A stretch of 64,000 bases of DNA from Heliopora coerulea (GCA_030142905.1 JASJOG010000218.1:1-64000); one strand, 5' to 3'. Positions 41,583 to 53,460 are shown, counted from the first letter of the stretch. Numbers and translations: made by a program. The notes: a model not told the origin generated them from the sequence alone.

Positions 41583-44500
41583 TTCTTCTTTGTCTTCTTG
41601 TTCTTGTTTTTCTTCATCTTCCTGTTCTTCTTGTTATTCTTTGTCTTCTTTCTCTTTCTCCTTCTCCATCTTCTTCCTCTTCTTCATTGTCTTCCTCTTC
41701 TCATTCTTCTTTTTTGTCTTCTTCTTCTTCATCTTTGTCATCTTCTTCTTCATCTTTGTCATCTTCTTCTCATTTTATTGTTATTGTTGCTGTGTGAGTA
41801 CTACAATTACTTTTATTGGTCAATAACAAGTTCTTCTTCAATTCTGCAGCACAGTTGACAGATGTGCAAGAAAAGGCCAAGCAGGGTAAGACTACTCTGA
41901 ACCGACCTATGGAGGTGCTAAATGAAGTCCTTCCAGTATTTGAAAAGGCATGCAGTGTGTTCACAGAAAAAGTAGAATTATCAGACACTGTGAACAAAAA
42001 CCTAAGCCAATGTGATGTCCTCAGGGTACATATTAAAGAAAGCTTGGAGATGGATAGACAAGATGTTGAGGAAGCAAAACAACTGGAGAAGAAATGTGAA
42101 AGACTGTTAGGTAAGGAATTATGTGAAAACAAGTTTGGCTGTCCATGTAATCTTTCGAGAAACTGTGGTTGTGCTGAATGACTTTCAGTCAAGGTAGACA
42201 CAACTGATAATAGCAGGGGTGTTGGAACTAATTAGAAGGGATTTGGGGGTATGCACCCCTGAGAAATCTTTGATTTCCAGAGGCTTTGAAGTAATATTTC
42301 TTGCATTTAAGAGCAGTTTAAGAAAAGAGTATAAATATAAAAAATAGAATTAAAATATATTATAAAAAAGAGTGTCTGTTGTAAATATTTGAGGAACAGT
42401 CCCCCATTTTCACTATTGGGCGGCACGTTCCCCCAAACACCCCCCGCTTCCTACGCCTATGAATGAGTGAAGTGTATGCTGGGTAAATGGTTAATAGACC
42501 TTTTCATAACTATCAGCATGCATCGTTTGCCGCTTTTGACGTCAGTGATATTCTTTTGAATCCTCCATAAATTAAAAAGAATATCTCTGATGTCAAAATG
42601 ATGCATTTTGTCATTCTTGAAAATGGTCCATTATCTTAGCTGATGTTGTTCAATAAGTAAATTTTACTGCATGATTAGAACGTTATCCACCGGACAAGCC
42701 GTTATCCGTCGGACAGCACCGACGAGAGTCTTGCACGAAACAGTCATAAAAATTTACAGCATTTCATTTTCATTTTATTAGTTGAATGTATTTCAGGCTT
42801 TCGCCAGCTTTGCAGCTGGTCAAAAAAAGCTCAAATCGCATTGGAATGTTTTACCCGGCTTACGGTGTGAACAATAAAGGCCTTTCCTTGTGGCGTTGTG
42901 GTTAGGGACATTGTCACCATTCGTGAGGGATATGCCTTCACTAAGTATTTTTTTGAGGGGGCGAATGCCTCCACTGGCCCCCCTCGCTTCCGCCACCCTT
43001 GAACCTAGATAGTTTTAATGAGGCAACTGCACGGGGCCGGAATCGAACCCCAGTGACCGTGGTGAGAGGCACTTGCACCACCACTGTGCCTCCAGCACTT
43101 CACAGATAATACGGCAATCTGGCAATACAGTTGATAATTTTAATTAGCCGCTCGTACTTCAACTCATAATATTGACGACCCTCTTTTCCTGTGATTGTCT
43201 TTTGCAGAGGAGGCCGTAAGGTGCAGCAAGAATGATGTTCAGATGGTTCTGGACAAAATCAGAGAGGAAGAGGAAGCCAATATCTTGAAATGGTTCAAGG
43301 ATACCAGAGAGGAGACTAATGGTCGAATGGATTTTCTTACATCAGACTTCGAACAAATGAAAAACAATTGTGCAGACGATATCAATCTGACTGGTTAGTG
43401 TTCTCTTTATTTCCATTGTAACGTGGAATTGCGGTCATACATACTGAAATTTGTTACATGGTCGAGCCCTGCATTTGTGATCCGAACGTAAAATGACGCA
43501 CGCTGATTGGTTGCTGAGCAGTCACGATCCTACGATATGGTTGGCAATGCGCTTTTTCCTACCGGTCCTGTAAGTATTTTAATAAGATAGAGAAGCGGTA
43601 AAAGATTTCGACGTTTCGACGTCATCCTGACATCATTATCAAGAAGATTAAAAATACGCGAATAACTTTTAGTCATACGTTTTTAATCTTTTTGATAATG
43701 GTGTCAGGATGACGTCGAAACGTCGAAATCTTGTATCGCTTATCTATCTTATTAGAAGTTGTAACCAGAATGGCGTGAATATTGATTTTGAGTTGACTTC
43801 TAACGAAGATTAAGGAGAAATAAGTGTCTTCGTTGAAATGGTCTGAAGGATAAATGTAGTGGAACATTTGTGCTGCTTTTATTTTGAGATTTTCTTACAA
43901 AAAGAGGACAAATTAATGTTGAACTCCTAAAAGTCTGAAGTGATACGAATATGTGAGGAGGTAAGATATACTACCAAATCTGAGAATGCAAACCCCTCAG
44001 GGTCAGGTAGGTATCGTGTGTCAGTGGAATTTTTCTGTCAGTTACCACTAATATTTCTTACTATTTACGGATTTGTAAGCTTGAAAACACGTTTTTCCCT
44101 CTAAATCTGCAGTCTTAGAATAGCACAAGACCACAGCAACAGTCAAGTGTCGCCGTATCACATACAACTACTACGACGTAAGCAAGGTTGCCATCACACT
44201 ACCAGCCGTATTCGTCGACGCCTTTCAATTCGGCTCGGTCCGCATCAAGACAACGTACTTCAGGCAGCGTTGGGCGAACGAAGACCTGGAGCAAAGATGT
44301 TTGTATACCAAGGGACATGGAAACAGGTGGCGAAAATGAGACGCGAGTTGTCTGTGATATGGCGATACTTGACTGTTGCTGTGGCCTTGTGCCAGTCTCA
44401 GGCTGCAGATTTAGAGGATAAAACGTGTTCTCAAGCTTACAAATCCGTAAATAGTAAGAAATAGTTACGGTAACTAACAGAAAAATTCCATTGACACACG

Positions 44501-47176
44501 ATACTTGCCTGACCCTGAGGGGTTCCCGTTTGTGTTGCTGTGGGCCTCGCGGACGTGGAATTTTCACTATTCTGACCGGGACGATTAAAAAAATTTGAAA
44601 CGGCATTCGCGACAATATAACTCGTCCGTATCAAAATTACTCACCTCTGCCACACACGATGACAAATTTGCGTTAACGACGAAGCGGCGAGAGGCGAGGT
44701 CACGTGTTGTGTCGTAGGTATTGCGCGTATAAATTGCGCATAACGTCCAACTTCCAGACCATAGACTGTTCTACAGACCAGCGGCAATTACTTATTTATA
44801 AATAAGCAACCGCTTCTTTGCACATAAGTATTATTTACACGCTCGAATTGATTATTTATTAGTAAGCAAATTTCCTCGTTGTTGTGACTGGCAACTGTAT
44901 CAAAACAACAAAGTGGGTCGTTTACTAATAAATGTATCACATTTAAGAAAAGTGATGCCGCTAAGATGTGATTTCTACAAATAAGCATTCGATGAAGAAT
45001 GCTTATGTATAAAGAAGCATTTGCTCGAGTTTGATTGTTTATAAATAAGCATTTGGTGGAAATGGTTGTTTATAAAGAAGCATTTGGTGAATGTTTGTTT
45101 ATAAACTATCGAAATGTACTAGAATGATTGTTTGTAAAGAATCAGTGAATTTGTGTGATTATTTGTAAACAATGAAAAATTGCACCGTAAAATTAGCCAA
45201 ATAATATTTTTAAACATGGCGCTTCATAGTTTGCTCAGTCCGTACTGGAAAGTATTTGATTTCGGGGTTTTTCCGGCACAGACGTAGCCCGGTCCAACAA
45301 ATCCATTATTACCACGGGCGATTACGTCACAAAATAAAGAAGGGCGATGTTCTTAGAGGTGACTAAATTCCTAGGGATGTAACCCCCGGGGGTGATATCA
45401 CTAGGAAATCCACCCCGGCGGAGGGCAAGATCCCCGCGACAACGATACGGATCTGCAATTTTCAACGTAAGTAAGATTAGATTGGTTTGCTGCATACGCG
45501 CACCGGATTTAAATTCTTGGCAGGAAAACGTTTTGACCCTTATGCAATTTGGTTGAAAGAAAGCCGTCTCCTTGTAGAACGAACGTTGCAAATTGAGATT
45601 GAAAGCAAGGAGGATGCATTCGAGAAGTTTAATCGTAAAGACAAAGAGCTCGAAGAAAAGATTCGTGAAGACCTTGAGAAAGAAGAGGAACTAAAAGAAC
45701 AGCTGCGTAATGTCCAGGAACATCGAAAAGCCTTAGAAGAGGAAAGAGAAATAAGAGAAGAGAAGCAGAAGAAAGCTGACGTGGTAAGCATGTACGACAG
45801 TTTGTAACGTTATAGATGTATATACGTACAAATTATTTCATTTAACCCTTTCCCTGCCAAGGACGTATATATACGTCCTCAAACAAAATATTCTAATTGG
45901 GGAGGGTGTTTGGCCCTGGTATGGAAGGGGTTAAGTATACAAAGTTTCCTGAGTCTTAAACGATAATGAGACGGTTTTTCTCTTACTATATATATATATA
46001 TATATATATTTCCAAAATTCATTAAGAATTCGTGAGGAAAATACAAAAGAAAATCATAACCGTTTCTGAGTCTTTATATGTGATAAAGATACATATACCT
46101 TTACATTTGAAGAACTTCGTTTTTTTCAGCTTCCAAAAGATAAATTTCCCATTCTTCGCGAATTAGCGTATTATGAGGTTCATTTTATAAGACATCTAAA
46201 AAAACTCACAATACGCGCTTTATCAGATATAAAACTTCCTGCTCAGTTTTCAAGTAATATTTAAAAACCGAGCAGGAGTGCTTTATCGGGATTTAAAACA
46301 CGAAGCGATAGCCGAGTGTTTTAGACCCGATGAAGCACGAACTGCGAGTTTTTTAAATGTCTTATGAAATTTACCTCTCAATACGCTAATTCGTGAAGAA
46401 AGTTGGGAAATTTATCGTTCGTAAGCCGAAAAATTGGACTTCTTCACATATAAAGGCACATGTATTTTTATCACATATATAGATCCGACACACATATGAT
46501 TTTCTTTTGTCTTTTCCTCATGAAGTTTTAATGAATTATATATTTAGTTATACATTGTAAAGTTTTCGTTTCATAATAACCTGAGGATGATTCTGATATA
46601 TACAGCAAATTGCAAAAATTATGGCACAAAACATATCAACATATGAACATATCAAGGCCACTGTATCTTCATTTTATTCTCGCTTGAACGGTCAGTGAAG
46701 GTATGCTATGTGTCTTTTGGTACATTCGTTGGCCAACCTTATGTATTAAGGTTAATTAAAGTATTCATAGTTACAGATTTACCTATACATGCTGTTTTTA
46801 CGATATGTTTAGGTTTGCCAAAATTTATGCTATTTGATATATATATATATATATATATATATAGATGTAGATGTAGCTGTTTGGTCTCTGAAGAGAAGAG
46901 TGCTCAATACAAAGGTGTAGAGCTAGTAGAAACTTAGTCGAGTACTATTGCAAATGCTGCATTCTGATTGGCTACGCTACTCCCTATCTATTCGTCGATA
47001 GATAGCGAGTAGCGAAAATGGCTTCTGCCTCTCGTTTTTGTGAAGTTTCTGAAGACGAAATAGAATGCTTACTTGAAAGTGCAATCCCAGAGAAGACGAA
47101 AAATGTTCTTTGCAAAGTCTGTTTCTACTAAAACAATTAGATTATTCGCTCTCAATTTCTATGAGGTGATAGTTAA

Positions 47177-47207
<31 letters not shown>

Positions 47208-48237
47208 TTTAATAAAGTTAGAAGAACGTTTGCTACTAAGAGTTTCACGTGTCTACAACACGATCATCAGGCAACTGACAGTTCGCTTCTACTATTCATT
47301 TACATAATATGGGTCAAATTGTCTAAAATTAACTGTGATGCTGTAGTGCCCGCAATCAGCTGGCCAGCGAATTATAAGATGTATGTCTGCATGAAGAGAA
47401 TACAGTAAAAACCCGCAACTAAGAACCTACATTTTTAGGAGTTAGCCTAAACAGGTTCTTATATAAATGGCAGTTAACAGAATTTTAGGCTATTTAGGTT
47501 CTTAGAATGGGTTCTTAATCCTGGAGAAAAAACAATTAAAACACAGCTGCAAACAAGTTGGTCATTAGCCTATACTTTTATTTTCTTCAGCCCCACCCCA
47601 CCCCCCATCCCCCCAAAAAAAACATTTAAGAATATATCAATTTATACATTTACATCTATTTATATGCTTTGCCTAGCTGTACTAAGCTTTAACTGTAACA
47701 ATAATATTCAGGATAATACTCATTTTTCTTTAAAAAACATTTTTACAGCAATGGCAATCTGCTTTTTTTTCTTCAAATATGATTCTTGCAATGCAGCTAT
47801 AATGTACTAGTATGATTTTAGAAAATAAGAACCTGTTTTAAATTTCTTAGGCTAAATAGGTTCTTGTTTATAGGGGGTATAAATGACCAATTTTAGGCTA
47901 ACAGGTTCTTAATTTTTAGGTTCTTAGTTGCGGGTTTTTACTGTAGTTCAGATCTTTTGTTCGGCAAGTTCATGCAGGCATACATCTTATAATTCGCTGG
48001 CCAGCTGATTGCGGGCACTACAGCATCACAGTTAATTTTAGACAATTTGACCCATATTATGTAAATGATAGTAGAAGCGAACTGTCAGTTGCCTGATGAT
48101 CGTGTTGTAGACACGTGAAATTCTGAGTAGCAAACGCTCTTCTAACTTTATTAAAGTTATTTCGCTCTACCTACATGGTATCGAGCACTCTCAGACCAAT
48201 CGTCAACTGTGTTTCATGTATGATACACTTTTGCTTT

Positions 48238-48282
<45 letters not shown>

Positions 48283-51265
48283 TTCAAAACTCAAATTATG
48301 TATAATGTTGATACATGGATCACAATATGAGTTGCAATATCTTGTGTGTGAATATATGTGTATGTGTTCATGTTTGTAAGCTCCGACCAAATGATTTAAT
48401 TTCGGACCTTAAGTAAAGTGACTTCTTGACATTTTAGCCATTATGAATATTTCAAGAAGCCATTGCCCTTAAATATTTTGACTTGTGCCTAGCTGTATTT
48501 GTGCTGTAAAATTACCAGGGCAAGTAAAGCTGTTGTTGTTGTTTCCTTTTGAATTTGATTATCGTGAGAAAAGGATTAACTTGACGTAGATTCGACAAAG
48601 GAACGTTCTCACGTGACAATTTGTTGCTATCGAGATTATAAATGTTGACATGACTGTTACTATGTCATTCTTATTGTCACAATTATTATTATTATTATCA
48701 TTATTATTATTATTATCATTATTATTAGATTGTGTTATTCTCACATCTTATGTTGTACCTGTGCGGTTCCCTAAGTCTCTCTGCTGTCTCTCGTTTTCCT
48801 TAGGCTCACAAACAAGCTGAGGAGGACTTGCAGTTACTTTTGGACAACTTGAGAAATCTGCTTGCTAAAGTAGACACTGCGAATGTTGTTCTGAAACAGA
48901 CCAAAGGTGCGATCTTTAAAACTGTTTATCATGATATTCAGGGGATAACTAGGGTACAACTATTAAAGGGTGAAGAAATTTTGCCCGACAAAAGGACGTA
49001 GTTTCGCAAATAGCAGATACATGGCTTCAAGATTATAGCCTCCAATATGCAGCTTTGAACCTTCATTATTCTCAAACCTCGTCGCCAGGTTTCAGCGACG
49101 AACCTACCTTAACCTTTTAACGCTCAGTGTCCAATGTATCGGACATCTGAGAACAAAAGAATCAGTGAGAATACAAAGCAAAAACAAAGTGAGAACGAAA
49201 ACCAAAAGAAAATATTTAAGCGTTAAAGGGTTAAAGGCGTCTTAGCTCAACAAACGAAAGTTTGCCAACACGAGAAGGGGAACTCAAAAAAATCGTGCAA
49301 GATTGTGTTTTAAGACGTCCAAATCCCACCAATACAAGGATGTCGTTTTAAAAATAACCGTTTGCTGGCATTTCTTTCCATAACCTACTGTTTGGTGTTC
49401 TTGTCCTGTGCTGTCGAAGAAAATATCCCTTACACAAGGATTATTAAGCTTTTGTGCAGTGGCGGACACTTCAGGAAATATTGGGGGGGGGGGCGAGTGG
49501 CGAAGGCACGAGCCTTCTAGGGGGGTCTGGGGGCATGCTCCCCCAGAAAATTAGAAATTTAGAATACTGTTTCTTGTTTGTTTTTAAACAATGCCATTTT
49601 GTTCTGTTATGTTGATTGTTCGTTGTTGTCATTGTGCTTCCTTTTCTTAAAATGAAGACCTCCTTGTGCTTCCATTTTTCAAAATAAAAGCTTCAGCTGA
49701 AATTATTGGGGGGGCGATCGCCTCCCCTAGTGTCCGCCACTGCTTTTGTGTGAACTTTTCATAAGTCTTAACACTTTCGCTGCTAACGATGAGTACTTTA
49801 CTATTTTATCCTGGCGAACGCTTGACAATTTTACTCGTTAAGGGAAACCTACTATCGCGAAAGTTAAAAGTTTTCTCCTCAAAACTTTGGCGACTAACGA
49901 CGAGTACTCTAATATTTACTGTGGCTCACACCAGGTGATTTTACTCGTCAAGGGGAGACCTCTAGTCACGAAAGTGTCAAAAACTATCTTCTTGAAACTA
50001 TCTCCTTAACATCTTCGCGACTAACGATGAGTACTCTAATGTTTTTTGCACTGGCTAACTCCATACTATTTTACTCTTGCTAACGCCAGACGGTTTTTCT
50101 CGTCAAGGTAGACCTCCAGTCACGAAAGAGTAAAAGCGACGCTATCTTGGTCTAACTAAAAGGGTCGTCGAAAAACCGATATGGGCTTCAGTACAGGCTT
50201 ATCATTAGTGTACCGATTTACTGAACATCCCCCCCTTCCCCACCTCGTGCGCCACTATTTACTTTCATTTATTTATGAAATGAAGTTAAACTTCTCGGAT
50301 ATGAGCAATTATCAATGTTTACTTTTGTCTTAATAAAACTTCATAATGCCTAAAATTGTAATTATATATAACCTTTATATCTTAAAAAATAAAAACTGAA
50401 AATTACGAACCTAATCCTTCTCACTGAATTCTGTTCATAGAGGTATGCAACATGCTTTTTAACAAATCTGTTGAAAGTAAGAGCATGAAAAATCAAGACC
50501 TGGAAAATCTGTTAATACAGAGCAAGTCAATGCGGCACGTCGCGTTGATAGCACAAGCCGTAAACTGCAAAAGCACCGCGGAAACGAACAAAGGAACAGT
50601 ATCTTACTTGAACGAAAGGGTAAGAGTCATATCGAGGGGGACATTTAATGACTAATATCCCTTATCAGTTTGCAAACTGTCCTAATTCTACATTGTGCCT
50701 GTTAATGATTTGGTGTTGGAACTAATACATCAGATCAGATCGTCTTTTTAAGGTTTAATACTGCCTCATTAACATACACGAGAGGAGCTAGAGTTTTGTG
50801 GACACTGGTGGGAACGTCAGGACTCCCCCAAGATGAAAAACGTGACAAACGACAGCATTTCGGTCGCCATGAGGATTCCCGATTTTACTTCGGAATATGA
50901 AATTTCCTGCAAAATTAGTATTTTTACCATTTCGGGTTATCTCGAACTTTTACGAATATTTCTGTACTCGGTGGTAACGCGGCAAAAATGTTGTCAATAC
51001 GATTTAAGTAATAATCTGTAAAAATAGAAGAAATAGTTCACCTCTTTGTTGTCATGAAAGCATAAATTGTCCTTAGTGTTGAGTGTGGCCATGTAATGAC
51101 GTGAGTGTCTGTGGAGTTACGGAGACACGGTTTTCAGCTAGTCTCTCTGCGCGAATGTTTTTTTACGAAATACCATAAATTGTCATATATGTCATATTTT
51201 TATTGTCAAGTCCTGTCATGTATCATATATTATCATTAATAACATATATATTGTATATAACGTAT

Positions 51266-51312
<47 letters not shown>

Positions 51313-52446
51313 TAGAGCATTATTTTTACATATCACATATATCATATATTTTCCAAGTGTTGTGTTATAATTAGCAACCACTTATAATCGCTCGATTAAA
51401 CGAAGATTTCTGAGCCCCCAAATGTCCTTTCCACATCTGACTCTTGTCCCATATTGCAGATAAACAAACGCAGACAGAAACTTCAAGATGCTCTCAAACG
51501 TAAGCTGGCCAAGGAAGTGAAGGATCACCAAGAAAAACTAAAGAACCTATCAAGTGATTTGGAAGTTAGCAAGAAAGTGCATCAGAAGAGTGAAGAAAAG
51601 TTGAAAGGTCTGCTCAAAGAAATCAGTGAGCTTGAAAATGAGCTTGATCAAGCTGAGTGTGACTACGAAAGTCTTGACAAAGCATGTAAGTATGATTTGT
51701 TTTTAAGCTGTCATATCATGTTGCGTTGTGTTGTATCGTGTTGTGACGTGTCGTGTTGTGTTTGTGCTGTGTTATGTTGTGGTGGAGTTTTTGTTGTGTT
51801 TGTGTTTGTGTTGTGATTAGCTTTTAGTATCTTACGGTTAAATATCAACTATATTTGCTGATGTCACCTACAAGTTAACACCCATTTGCGATATTGAAAC
51901 GGATCTGTCGGAGGCTGGGCTTCACTTGAGTTACTATAGTAATTCGGGACGTAGAAAAAACGTACCCTCTTTTTTCGATGTGACTGTGAGAGAGAGAGAT
52001 AGTGTAACTCTTGGATGTAAAAATAAATATGAAAGACCATCTTCGTGGGTCTCTTTTGTCGTCATCCTCAAACCATTTACGACAGATCTGTGCAGACACT
52101 TGGAGTTTTCTCAACAAACTTGTTTGGCAAAACTTGGTGCGCCCTGATTTCATGAACACAATATCCTGTTACACATCCAAACCACATGCAGTGGAAGAAC
52201 CTTTCTTGTGAAATGACGTGATCTGTGACAACGCTCAGACACCCCACCAACGCCATATTCTTGAAATTCTCAAAAAATTTTTCCTGTTTCCTTCAATGGT
52301 TGCAATATTTCTAAGCCCAGCAAATGAGCGCTGAACAGAGCGTCTTTTTACTAATGAAGTCCATTATGTTTTATTTCCAACTAGATGAGAGATTCAAACA
52401 GCAAGAAGAAGGAAACGATGGAAATTCGATATCCTACACTGGATAA
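40233..52446 (+). CDS. uncharacterised coiled-coil protein, ten exons
   Basis: I do not recognise the family. Ten exons join in phase: 40233-40397, 40704-40803, 41146-41238, 41850-42110, 43208-43393, 45524-45783, 48804-48906, 50441-50619, 51460-51685 and 52385-52446, giving 544 aa and a TAA stop. The N-terminus is acidic (MSDSDDMVVVGRSSESECGE). From residue ~55 onward it is almost wholly helical. A strongly charged heptad segment KDKELEEKIREDLEKEEELK in exon 6, and SEEKLKGLLKEISELENELD in exon 9, are classic coiled coil. No signal peptide, membrane segment or catalytic motif is seen. The ATG at 40233 follows a possible acceptor at 40211-40215, so a 5' UTR intron is likely. Introns contain foldbacks, MITEs and a hammerhead-bearing PLE. 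It may be a cytoskeletal or scaffold protein, but nothing proves that. Confidence 0.8.
41393..41775. repeat. (CTT)n-rich microsatellite expansion
   Basis: CTT/CTTCTT/TTCTTG repeats fill about 380 bp of the third intron of the coiled-coil gene. It gives long false open frames (poly-Leu/Phe/Ser, or poly-Lys on the minus strand). Confidence 0.95.
42213..42475. repeat. possible MITE with GGGGTGTTGGAA / CGCCTATG ends
   Basis: GCAGGGGTGTTGGAACTAAT on the left and CCCCGCTTCCTACGCCTATG on the right form weak inverted ends around an AT-rich, non-coding core with CCCC-rich shoulders. No target duplication is clear. Confidence 0.35.
43010..43090 (-). repeat. family B SINE head fragment
   Basis: On the minus strand it reads GGTGCAAGTGCCTCTCACCA, then CACGGTCACTGGGGTTCGAT, then TCCGGCCCCGTGCAGTTGCC. 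The B box is intact. It matches the heads at 3113-3352 and 61693-61950. Confidence 0.65.
43576..43757. repeat. palindrome with PLE-like arms
   Basis: Arms contain GATTTCGACGTTTCGACGTC and its complement; the right side reads GTCAGGATGACGTCGAAACG. An unpaired extension (AGAAGTTGTAACCAGAATGG) follows on the right only, as in the PLE remnants. The GAAACGTCGA word matches the 39.4 kb hammerhead, but the CUGANGA box is not intact here. Confidence 0.6.
43996..44521. repeat. 526 bp palindrome, ~165 bp arms
   Basis: Left arm CTCAGGGTCAGGTAGGTATC through ATTTACGGATTTGTAAGCTT to GCAACAGTCAAGTGTCGCC; the right arm is the complement, ending TTGCCTGACCCTGAGG. The spacer is about 195 bp. A 105-codon frame crosses it but shows no family feature. 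It lies in intron 5 of the coiled-coil gene. Confidence 0.85.
44790..45170. repeat. degenerate TTTATAAATAAGCATTTGG repeats
   Basis: At least seven diverged copies of a 40-50 bp unit built on GTTTATAAATAAGCATTTGG occur, in part as small inverted pairs (AAGCATTCGATGAAGAATGC). Non-coding, intronic. Confidence 0.65.
46014..46540. repeat. large foldback of the AAGTAATATTT family
   Basis: Arms of about 250 bp run from AAAATTCATTAAGAATTCGT to the centre near 46255 (TCAAGTAATATTTAAAAACC) and back to CTCATGAAGTTTTAATGAAT. Each arm shows GAGTTTTTTTAGATGTC-like and CACATATAAAG-like words. It lies in intron 6 of the coiled-coil gene. Confidence 0.75.
46838..46862. repeat. (AT)n microsatellite
   Basis: An AT dinucleotide run. 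Others are at 45988-46010, 47178-47202, 48239-48281 and 51270-51310. Two of these bracket the PLE palindrome at 47205-48157. Confidence 0.9.
47228..47275 (-). ncRNA. hammerhead ribozyme, left arm
   Basis: On the minus strand: stem I GTTGC/GCAAAC, core CTGATGA, stem II CGTGT/ACACG with loop TGTAG, GAA, stem III ACT/AGT with triloop CTT, cleavage base A. All core bases fit the hammerhead consensus. Confidence 0.82.
47403..47943. mobile_element. TA-flanked MITE nested in the PLE palindrome
   Basis: Perfect inverted ends CAGTAAAAACCCGCAACTAA plus GAACC, with TA flanks (47401-47402, 47944-47945). The interior repeats TAGGCTAAATAGGTTCTTAG-like words at both shoulders. It is non-coding; a Tc1/mariner-type source is likely. 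Confidence 0.85.
48088..48134 (+). ncRNA. hammerhead ribozyme, right arm, sense in host intron
   Basis: Stem I GTTGC/GCAA, core CTGATGA (48093-48099), stem II CGTGT/ACACG with loop TGTAG, GAA (48117-48119), stem III ATT/AGT with a U-G wobble, cleavage base A at 48129. Core intact. It is in sense orientation within intron 6 of the coiled-coil gene. Confidence 0.82.
49458..49742. mobile_element. non-autonomous hAT element (285 bp)
   Basis: Perfect 14 bp inverted ends CAGTGGCGGACACT, flanked by perfect 8 bp duplications CTTTTGTG (49450-49457, 49743-49750). Inner shoulders are G-rich (left) and C-rich (right). Non-coding. Confidence 0.93.
49770..50130 (+). repeat. three tandem copies of the CTAACG...GATTTTACTCG repeat
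   Basis: A ~110 bp unit repeats three times: a TTTCGCGACTAACGATGAGT start, a CAGACGATTTTACTCGTCAA-like middle and a GGAGACCTCTAGTCACGAAA end. Single copies are seen near 11590-11660, 39843-39938, 40880-40950 and (reverse) 60530-60625. The core is related to the 25 bp minisatellite unit at 4897-5515. Confidence 0.7.
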
Positions 52447-52807
52447 ACCCGCACACTTCTGGTCTTTAATGTGCTGTGAGCATTAGAGAGTAAAACTGTC
52501 TTTGAAATTGGTATATTCTAACCCTATAATGTCAGTTCTGTCAGTGTTAGTTAATCGTAGTTACTCAATTATGGGATTTTAAGTTGTTCTCGATAAAATT
52601 CACCGTACATGTGTTTATTGGAAATGTCTGTAAATACTGGATTTTAGCGTGCTACTATATAAGCCTTTTTGTATCAACTGAAGTGCTGGAACCGGACATG
52701 ACCTCTTTAATGCAAAATTGTGCCGTCGAGAAAAGATCGGGCAAGATCAGCTAAGAAATTAGACGTAAGTTTCAAAAGGATTTTAAAAAATCTTCGACTA
52801 GTTATGT

Positions 52808-52996
52808 AAAGGCTCGTTTACACTTAGGATTTTGTTCGACGCGATTGAAATCTTGGAGTATGTGTTAAGCTGATGAGAGCATTAGGGGGGAAAATTTCAG
52901 CCAATCATAAATGGATTTCTTGTTATGTTGTGTATGTTATTTCATACACAAAGATGACAATCGCAACGTAGAAAATCGCACGTGTAAATGGCCCTT
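52808..52996. repeat. ~190 bp inverted-repeat element, copy after the coiled-coil gene
   Basis: AAGGCTCGTTTACACTTAGG at the left and CGCACGTGTAAATGGCCCTT at the right; the interior AAAGATGACAATCGCAACGT matches the other family copies. Confidence 0.7.
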
Positions 52997-53254
52997 CAGG
53001 ATTTAAAGGCAAAAAGGTGATGTAGTCGTTAAACGTTTGTCCTGTATCTAACTGCTGTATTACTATTTTGAAAAAATTCTGTTGTAAAATCGTGGGTTAT
53101 AGCTATTCTAGCTTTTAAAACGCGAAACATATGTTGGCTTCAGGTCTGGTGCAACGTTATTGGGAACCCAAGGTAAATGTTCATTTTACGTGCTTTCAAT
53201 TTGAACTTTACGAATAGCTTTTGATCATTAATATGGAAAATGGGACTTTTTGGA

Positions 53255-53460
53255 TATCTGTATCCTTTGAGGATATCTGCATCCTACGAGGATATCTGTG
53301 CCTTATGAGGATATCTTTGCCCTATGAGAATATCTGTGCCCTAAGAGGATATCTGTGCCCTATGAGGATATCTGTGCCGTATGAGGATACCTGTGTCCTA
53401 TGAGGATGTCTGTGCCCTGTGAGGATGTCTGTTTCTGATGAGGAAATCTGTGCATGTCAT
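53255..53460 (+). repeat. 18 bp minisatellite (TATGAGGATATCTGTGCC)
   Basis: About eleven tandem 18 bp units occur; the middle ones are nearly identical and the edges diverged (GATGTCTGTTTCTGATGAGG). Because the period is divisible by three it stays open, but it lies after the stop of the coiled-coil gene. Confidence 0.92.

Larger units (their letters stand above)
47205..48157. mobile_element. PLE palindrome with two hammerheads, split by a MITE
   Basis: The left arm (47205-47400) and right arm (about 47950-48157) are inverted copies starting AAAACTTTAATAAAGTTAGA. A TA-flanked MITE (47403-47943) occupies the centre. Hammerhead motifs sit at 47228-47275 (minus) and 48088-48134 (plus). About 70 bp of non-mirrored sequence follows the right arm before an (AT)n run, and an (AT)n run also abuts the left side, so insertion into AT repeats is possible. 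It lies in intron 6 of the coiled-coil gene. Confidence 0.8.

Noticed and set aside
41378..41858. Long open frames rich in Leu, Phe, Ser or Lys
   Set aside because: They are translations of the CTT microsatellite in several frames and both strands, with no family features.
43640..43740. Hammerhead-like GATGACGTCGAAACGTCGA on both palindrome arms
   Set aside because: The CUGANGA box reads AGGATGA and stem II is only a palindromic CGTC, so two essential core bases are wrong. I list the palindrome but not a ribozyme.
44147..44464. 105-codon frame across a palindrome
   Set aside because: It runs through the inverted arms and has no family features; probably chance openness of the central segment.
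53221..53403. Open frame after the coiled-coil gene
   Set aside because: It is the translation of an 18 bp tandem repeat, downstream of a clear stop codon.
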